Shown here: positions 59,661 through 64,000 of the stretch, one piece after another
Position numbering within the stretch: the first letter of the stretch is position 1
Layout: each line of letters starts with the position of its first letter
NCBI RefSeq assembly: GCF_030733845.1
Contig: NZ_CP132311.1
Location: forward strand, 809,501-873,500
From: Shinella zoogloeoides
GTDB taxonomy: Bacteria > Pseudomonadota > Alphaproteobacteria > Rhizobiales > Rhizobiaceae
Direction of reading: 5' to 3'
Length of the DNA stretch: 64,000 nucleotides
The notes under the pieces: model-generated
Databases searched by the model: none
Told to the model about the DNA's origin: nothing
The model's input: the letters and a program-made list of their open reading frames with translations, nothing else
Position numbers and translations under genes: made by a program

Positions 59661-60434
59661 TCAGCCCTTCACCGCCGTGATGAAAATCCGCGGAAACCGC
59701 AGCAGTCGGCGCCCATCGGCCATTGGGGCATAGGCTTTTGCGATGCGGCTTTCGTAGTCGGCGAGGAAGCCGGCGTGGTGTTCGGCGGGGATGCGGTCGA
59801 GATAGGGGCGCAGGCCCGTGCCCTTGACCCATTCGACGATATCGGCCGCCGTCGCCATCGGGTGGTTGTAGGCCGTATGCCAGACGTCGACGCGCGCCGC
59901 CTTCGGCCCCAGCGCATCGAAATAGGCGGACGGCGCGGGCAGCGGCTTGCGGCGCGGCGTGCCCTCGGCGAAGGCGTCGCGCCATGGGCCGGAAAGCGCG
60001 CTTTCCTCCATCAGGATGTGGGACGGCTCGGTCAGGTTGTCGGGCATTTGTACGGCGAGCACGCCGCCCGGGCGAAGGCCGTCCATCAGCCGCGCCAGCA
60101 GCGCCAGATGGTCCGGCAGCCACTGGAATACGGCATTGGCGAAGAGCAGGGCGGCCGGCTCGGGCGGGCGCCACGTCGCAAGGTCGCATTCCACGAAATC
60201 GACGCCCGGCAGGCGCCGGCGGGCGGCCTTCAGCATGTCGCCGGCATTGTCGACGCCCCGCACGCCGCGGCCGGGAAACCGCGCGACGAGCAGTTCCGTC
60301 GAATTGCCCGGCCCGCAGCCGAGGTCATGGACCATGCCGGCGACGAGGTCCGCCGGCACCTGGGCGAGGAGATCGCGGGCCGGACGCGTGCGCTCGTCCT
60401 CGAATTTCAGGTATTGCGCGGCGGACCAGGCCAT
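59661..60434 (-). CDS. tam: Trans-aconitate 2-methyltransferase
   Basis: A 257-residue SAM-dependent methyltransferase ([29 protein letters not shown] motif [35 protein letters not shown]), typical of Tam, which esterifies trans-aconitate to protect aconitase. It starts one base after the haloacid dehalogenase stop (TGAAATG), so they are translationally coupled. Confidence 0.93.
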   Translation of the reverse strand: MAWSAAQYLKFEDERTRPARDLLAQVPADLVAGMVHDLGCGPGNSTELLVARFPGRGVRGVDNAGDMLKAARRRLPGVDFVECDLATWRPPEPAALLFANAVFQWLPDHLALLARLMDGLRPGGVLAVQMPDNLTEPSHILMEESALSGPWRDAFAEGTPRRKPLPAPSAYFDALGPKAARVDVWHTAYNHPMATAADIVEWVKGTGLRPYLDRIPAEHHAGFLADYESRIAKAYAPMADGRRLLRFPRIFITAVKG

Positions 60435-60435
60435 T

Positions 60436-61086
60436 TCAGAGGCTCTCCAGCGAGGGCAGGATGAGGGCAGGGCCGAGGTCGAAATATTCGTCCGGCGCGT
60501 TGTTGCGGTTGATCCAGACCGTGCGGAAGCCGAATTTCGTCGCCCCCGCAATGTCCCAGCGGTTGGACGACTGGAACGACACGGCGTTGGGATAGAGCCG
60601 ATAGCTGGTCGTCACGAGGTCGTAGACCGCGGGCGCGGTCTTGTAGGTCTTCAGCGCGTCGACCGAGAAGATGTCGTCGATCACCGTGTCGAGCGCCGCA
60701 TTCTTCACCGCCGAGGCGAGCATGGCCGGCGAGCCGTTGGACAGGATCGCGATATGCGCGCCGCGCTGCTTCAGTGCCTTCAGCACGGCCGGTACCTCCG
60801 GATAGCAGTCGAGCTTCCAGTAGGCGTCGAGCAGCTTCTGGCGCAGCGCCGGATCGACGCCGCTTACGTGCTGGAACGTATAGTCGAGCGCCTGCTCGGT
60901 GAGCTGCCAGAAGTCGGCATAGGCGCCCATCAGCGCCCGCGTCCAGGAATATTCGAGCTGTTTTGCGCGCCAGATTTCCGAGAAGAGCTGGTAATTCGGC
61001 CCCACATCCCCCGCATGGCGGCGCACTGCCGCATGCACGTCGAACAGCGTGCCATAGGCGTCGAAGACATAGGCGGCGTGGGACAT
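60436..61086 (-). CDS. Haloacid dehalogenase, type II
   Basis: A 216-residue HAD-superfamily enzyme of the L-2-haloacid dehalogenase type: nucleophile Asp9 in [17 protein letters not shown] (motif II), Lys in LKTYKTAP and [14 protein letters not shown] (motif III/IV, with the serine and asparagine of the type II group). The native role may be another 2-haloacid or a HAD side reaction. It is the first gene of a two-gene operon with tam. Confidence 0.93.
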   Translation of the reverse strand: MSHAAYVFDAYGTLFDVHAAVRRHAGDVGPNYQLFSEIWRAKQLEYSWTRALMGAYADFWQLTEQALDYTFQHVSGVDPALRQKLLDAYWKLDCYPEVPAVLKALKQRGAHIAILSNGSPAMLASAVKNAALDTVIDDIFSVDALKTYKTAPAVYDLVTTSYRLYPNAVSFQSSNRWDIAGATKFGFRTVWINRNNAPDEYFDLGPALILPSLESL

Positions 61087-61169
61087 GGCGGCGATTCCTC
61101 ATGGGTATTGTCACCGACGATTGGCGGGTATCGGCGGGGGAATGTCAATCAGGTGTGGAATGCATAAGA

Positions 61170-61301
61170 CCCTCTCTGCCTGCCGGCATCTCCCCCACAA
61201 GGGGGGAGAAGGCTAGCCGCCTGCTCTTCCTTCCATTTTTCACGTCGAGCGTGCCGCGCGTTAAGTCCCTCCCCCTTGTGGGGAGGGGTTGGGGAGGGGT
61301 C
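61170..61301. repeat. RptC palindromic repeat, copy
   Basis: Arms CTCTCTGCCTGCCGGCATCT with CCCCCACAAGGGGGGAG, and CCCTCCCCCTTGTGGGGAGG with GGTTGGGGAGGGGTC, surround the shared middle CTTCCTTCCATTTTTCACG. Next to it is TATGCGATAG, also found at the RptB ends. Confidence 0.87.
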
Positions 61302-61333
61302 TTCCTATGCGATAGTATTCCCGCCCCGCCCCC

Positions 61334-62374
61334 TCAGAACCGCGTGATCACGCTGATGCCGAGGTCCGTCGCCCTGTCCATCGCCATCAGCGCCGGCACG
61401 GCCTCCTCGAGGCTGATGTGGCGGCCGATGAGCTTCTGCGGCGCGAGCTTGCCACTTTCGATCATCGCCAGCATCGCGTCGTAGCGCCAGGCCTGCATGC
61501 CGTGGCTGCCGTAGATCTCCAGTTCGTGGCCGATGACCTGCGCCATGGGGATCTGCGGCGTCGCATGGTCGGCCAGCATCAGGCCGACCTGCACATGCCG
61601 CCCGCGCCGGCGCAGGTTGCGGATCGAGTTGAAGCAGGTGGCGGGCGAGCCGAGCGCGTCGATCGAGGCATGCGCCCCGCCGCCGGTGATCTCGCGCACC
61701 GCCTCGGCCACGTCGGCGACGCCACGCGCATCGATCGCCGCGACCGCCCCCATCTTCCTCGCGAAGTCCAGCTTTTCCGCGGAAATGTCGATGGCAACGG
61801 GATTGGCGCCCAGCGCGGCCGCGATCATGATGGCGGACAAGCCCACGCCGCCGCAGCCATGCACCGCCACCCATTCGCCGCCGGTCACCCGCGCCTGGTC
61901 GACGACCGCGCGGAAGGAGGTGGCGAAGCGGCAGCCGAGGCTGGCGGCGGTGGCGTAGTCGATCGCCTCCGGCAGGTGCACCAGATTGTGGTCGGCATGG
62001 TCGATCGCGACATATTCGGCAAACGAGCCCCAATGGGTGAAGCCGGGCTGGAACTGTTCCTCGCAGACCTGTTGGTTGCCCGAGCGGCACTCGCCGCAAT
62101 GGCCGCAGCCGGAGACGAAGGGCACCGTCACCCGTTCGCCCTCGCGGAACCGCCGCACCGCCTTGCCGACGGCGACCACCGTGCCGGCAAGCTCGTGCCC
62201 CGGCACATGCGGCAGCCTGATATCGGGATCGTGCCCCATCCAGCCATGCCAGTCGCTGCGGCAAAGGCCCGTCGCCTCCACCTTGATCACCACGCCGCCC
62301 GTCGCCGGGGTCGGGTCGGGCAGCACCCGGATGTCAGGCGCCGCCTCGAAGGCCTCGTAATACATTGCGCGCAT
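61334..62374 (-). CDS. Zinc-dependent alcohol dehydrogenase (MDR family)
   Basis: A 346-residue zinc MDR protein: catalytic zinc ligands Cys38 in GLCRSDWHG and His60-Glu61 in VPGHELAG; the structural zinc loop [16 protein letters not shown] is intact; the Rossmann motif is [19 protein letters not shown]. The sequence resembles NAD-linked dehydrogenases with unknown alcohol or polyol substrates. It is a single gene preceded by the GNAT remnant. Confidence 0.93.
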   Translation of the reverse strand: MRAMYYEAFEAAPDIRVLPDPTPATGGVVIKVEATGLCRSDWHGWMGHDPDIRLPHVPGHELAGTVVAVGKAVRRFREGERVTVPFVSGCGHCGECRSGNQQVCEEQFQPGFTHWGSFAEYVAIDHADHNLVHLPEAIDYATAASLGCRFATSFRAVVDQARVTGGEWVAVHGCGGVGLSAIMIAAALGANPVAIDISAEKLDFARKMGAVAAIDARGVADVAEAVREITGGGAHASIDALGSPATCFNSIRNLRRRGRHVQVGLMLADHATPQIPMAQVIGHELEIYGSHGMQAWRYDAMLAMIESGKLAPQKLIGRHISLEEAVPALMAMDRATDLGISVITRF

Positions 62375-62403
62375 GCTTTCCCCCTTTTTCTAGGCGATCC
62401 GGG

Positions 62404-62918
62404 TCAGACGATCCGGCGCATCATCAGGATCTCGTCGATCTCGCGGCCCTCGTGCAGGAACCCGCCCGGAATGCGGCCTACCTCGCTAAAACCCCGCCGG
62501 CGGTAGAAGGCGAGCGCCGGGTCGTTCTCGATGCGACGGCGAGTTCCAGCTGGCGCAGGCCCATGCCGCGCGCGTGGTCGGTGACGGTCGCGAGCAGCTC
62601 GTCCGCCAGCGCGCGGCCCCGTTCCGCGGCGCGCACATAGACCATGATGACCGTGGCGCGGTGCGCCATCTTGCTGGAGCCGTTGCGCATCAGGCCTATC
62701 AGGCCGACCGGGTCGTTGCCGCGGAAGGCGGCGAAGAGGACGAGGTCGGCCAGAGTCATGCGCAGCGCGGCGTCCGAGCGCAGCGCAAAGTCCGCCGCCG
62801 TGCTGGCGAAGGCCGCCGGAGCCTCGCGCAGCGCCTCGAGGCGGATGGCGCGGAAGGGCACGACGTCATCGACGGTGAGGCGGCGGATGCGGGGCAGGTC
62901 GGCAGTTTCTGCGGTCAT
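62404..62918 (-). pseudogene. GNAT acetyltransferase with a single-base frameshift
   Basis: The frame from 62918 shows a GNAT domain (LTVDDVVPFRAIRLEALRE; VIMVYVRAAERGRALADEL; DHARGMGLRQLELAVA). It then shifts near 62530-62535 into the terminal peptide SRTTRRSPSTAGG. If one base is restored after GCCGTCGC, the minus-strand sequence continues as IENDPALAFYRRRGFSEVGR and GGFLHEGREIDEILMM, and ends at TGA 62404-62406, giving a 171-residue GNAT protein. It may be a true pseudogene or a sequencing error. Confidence 0.85.
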
Positions 62919-62983
62919 GGTCCTCTATCGCATGGTCCGCCGCGCCCCGCCAGAACGCCACTCATGATAAGACCTGATGCACC

Positions 62984-63001
62984 CATTCAACATCTTGAAT
63001 G
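62984..63001 (+). promoter_or_regulatory. Palindrome before the branched-chain aminotransferase
   Basis: CATTCAA-CATC-TTGAATG is a perfect 7-4-7 inverted repeat about 85 bases before the ATG at 63087. It could be an operator for an Lrp-like or other regulator. No matching regulator is in the window. Confidence 0.4.
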
Positions 63002-63086
63002 GACAAGAGGCGTCTGCTGTCGGAAGGCAGTTTCGACTTGACCCGTCCTTCCGGTCGGGCCTTGATGGGCGAAAAGGAGCTTGAAA

Positions 63087-63971
63087 ATGCCAGTCGATAC
63101 CTCACCACGCTCGACGACCTGGACCTTCGTGGACGGCGAATGGATCGCGGGCAACCCGCCGCTCATCGGCCCCACCTCGCATGCCATGTGGCTCGGCTCG
63201 ACCGTGTTCGACGGCGCGCGCTGGTTCGACGGCATCGCGCCCGACCTCGACCTTCATTGCCAGCGCGTGAACCGCTCCGCCGAGGCGCTCGGCCTTGCGG
63301 CGACGATGCAGGCCGGGGAAATCGAGACGCTCGCCTGGGAGGGCGTGCAGAAATTCGACGGCAAGACCGCCATCTATATCAAGCCGATGTACTGGGCCGA
63401 GCACGGCTCGTCCACCAGCGTCGTCGCGCCGGATCCGGGCTCGACCCGGTTCGCGCTCTGCCTCTTCGAGGCGTCGATGGGCGATCCGAAGGCCGGCTCG
63501 TCGCTCACCGTCTCGCCCTTCCGCCGCCCGACGGTCGAATGCATGCCGACCGACGCGAAGGCGGGCTGCCTCTATCCCAACAATGCCCGCATGCTGGTGG
63601 AGGCGAGGAAACGCGGCTTCGACAACGCGCTGGTGCGCGACATGCTGGGCAATGTCGCCGAGACCGCCTCGTCCAACATCTTCATGGTCCGCGACGGCGT
63701 CGTCTTCACGCCCGCCGCCAACCGCACCTTCCTTGCCGGCATCACGCGCATGCGCGTCATCGGCCTCTTGAAGGAGGCCGGCTTCGAAGTGGTGGAAACC
63801 ACGCTGGCGCTCGCCGATTTCCAGACCGCCGACGAGATCTTCACCTCGGGCAACTATTCCAAGGTGGTCCCCGTCACCCGCCTCGACGACCGCGACCTCC
63901 AGCCCGGTCCCGTCACCGCCAAGGCCCGCGACCTCTATTTCGACTGGGCGCATTCCAACGGCGATGCTTGA
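63087..63971 (+). CDS. Branched-chain-type aminotransferase (class IV)
   Basis: A 294-residue PLP fold-type IV enzyme. The PLP lysine is Lys158 in DAKAGCLYPNNARML. FDNALVRDMLGNVAETASSNIFMV and TSGNYSKVVPVTRL are class IV blocks, and the N-terminal DGEWIAGNPPLIG is typical. It interconverts leucine, isoleucine and valine with their keto acids, or a related amino acid; the rhizobial BCAT-like group is not identical to IlvE. The RBS AAAAGGAGCTTGAAA sets the ATG at 63087. Confidence 0.88.
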   Translation: MPVDTSPRSTTWTFVDGEWIAGNPPLIGPTSHAMWLGSTVFDGARWFDGIAPDLDLHCQRVNRSAEALGLAATMQAGEIETLAWEGVQKFDGKTAIYIKPMYWAEHGSSTSVVAPDPGSTRFALCLFEASMGDPKAGSSLTVSPFRRPTVECMPTDAKAGCLYPNNARMLVEARKRGFDNALVRDMLGNVAETASSNIFMVRDGVVFTPAANRTFLAGITRMRVIGLLKEAGFEVVETTLALADFQTADEIFTSGNYSKVVPVTRLDDRDLQPGPVTAKARDLYFDWAHSNGDA

Positions 63972-64000
63972 AGCATAAAGGACCCGGTCTGAAAGCTGCG

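Overview
The window is a chromosomal segment of a GC-rich alphaproteobacterium, most likely Rhizobiaceae (Shinella, Rhizobium, Ensifer or Agrobacterium relatives). The main reasons are the conserved purN-purM / AI-2E permease / hdaA / ppk / ppx neighbourhood, an HdaA-type DnaA regulator, an ECF41 sigma factor beside a carboxymuconolactone-decarboxylase gene, a TIGR03808-like Tat-exported beta-helix protein, and abundant short GC-rich palindromic intergenic repeats of rhizobial type. I see no rRNA, tRNA, CRISPR array, prophage or intact insertion sequence. All assignments are from reading the sequence; no database search was run.

Layout. 1-8.8 kb: a cut-off MNT nucleotidyltransferase; a fluoride riboswitch with intrinsic terminator in front of crcB and a coupled half-size EamA permease; an EAL-CBS-GGDEF protein with a possible Pho box; a quinone oxidoreductase; a diguanylate cyclase; an MFS exporter; and an AhpD-like protein divergent from an ECF41 sigma factor. 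8.8-20 kb: DUF3750 protein, asparaginase, HigBA, a VOC protein, a DUF4198 metal-type protein with a Zur-like operator, YjbR, a LysR/GST pair, a three-gene copper-type locus (small Cys-rich secreted protein, PepSY membrane protein, PCu(A)C chaperone), a FitAB/VapBC module and the beta-helix protein. 20-36.6 kb: a PAS-GAF-GGDEF-EAL protein, MarR, a ligase-associated exonuclease and ATP-dependent DNA ligase, a glutathionyl-hydroquinone reductase, an L,D-transpeptidase, purMN, AI-2E permease, hdaA, ppk and ppx. 36.6-49.5 kb: a DUF922 protease whose reading frame runs through a repeat, LysR/dctA, rnd, a multicopper oxidase, MFS, a histidine kinase/response regulator pair, ohrR/ohr, a small secreted basic peptide and an Xre-RES toxin-antitoxin pair. 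49.5-64 kb: ABC-F ATPase, DUF853 HerA-like ATPase, a small Gly-rich protein with a MerR-like operator, ClbS/DfsB, MFS, a serine hydrolase, an aldo/keto reductase-MFS pair divergent from LysR, a haloacid dehalogenase and Tam methyltransferase pair, a zinc alcohol dehydrogenase, a frameshifted GNAT gene and a branched-chain aminotransferase.

Themes. Three c-di-GMP turnover proteins, polyphosphate metabolism, oxidative/electrophile defence (Ohr, GSTs, AhpD-like, quinone reductase), metal and fluoride handling, and four toxin-antitoxin-type loci lie among housekeeping genes. Three related repeat families fill most gaps (called here RptA, RptB and RptC; names are mine). They share a core like CTGCCGGCA followed by a C/T-rich tract, are arranged as inverted arms around 50-90 bp, sit inside one another in two or three places, and in one place appear to have become part of a protein-coding frame.

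I did not find a convincing undescribed multi-gene defence system. The best leads are the EamA permease under fluoride-riboswitch control, the nested and coding repeats, the terminator hairpin that overlaps the yjbR ribosome binding site, and the possible leaderless higB message.
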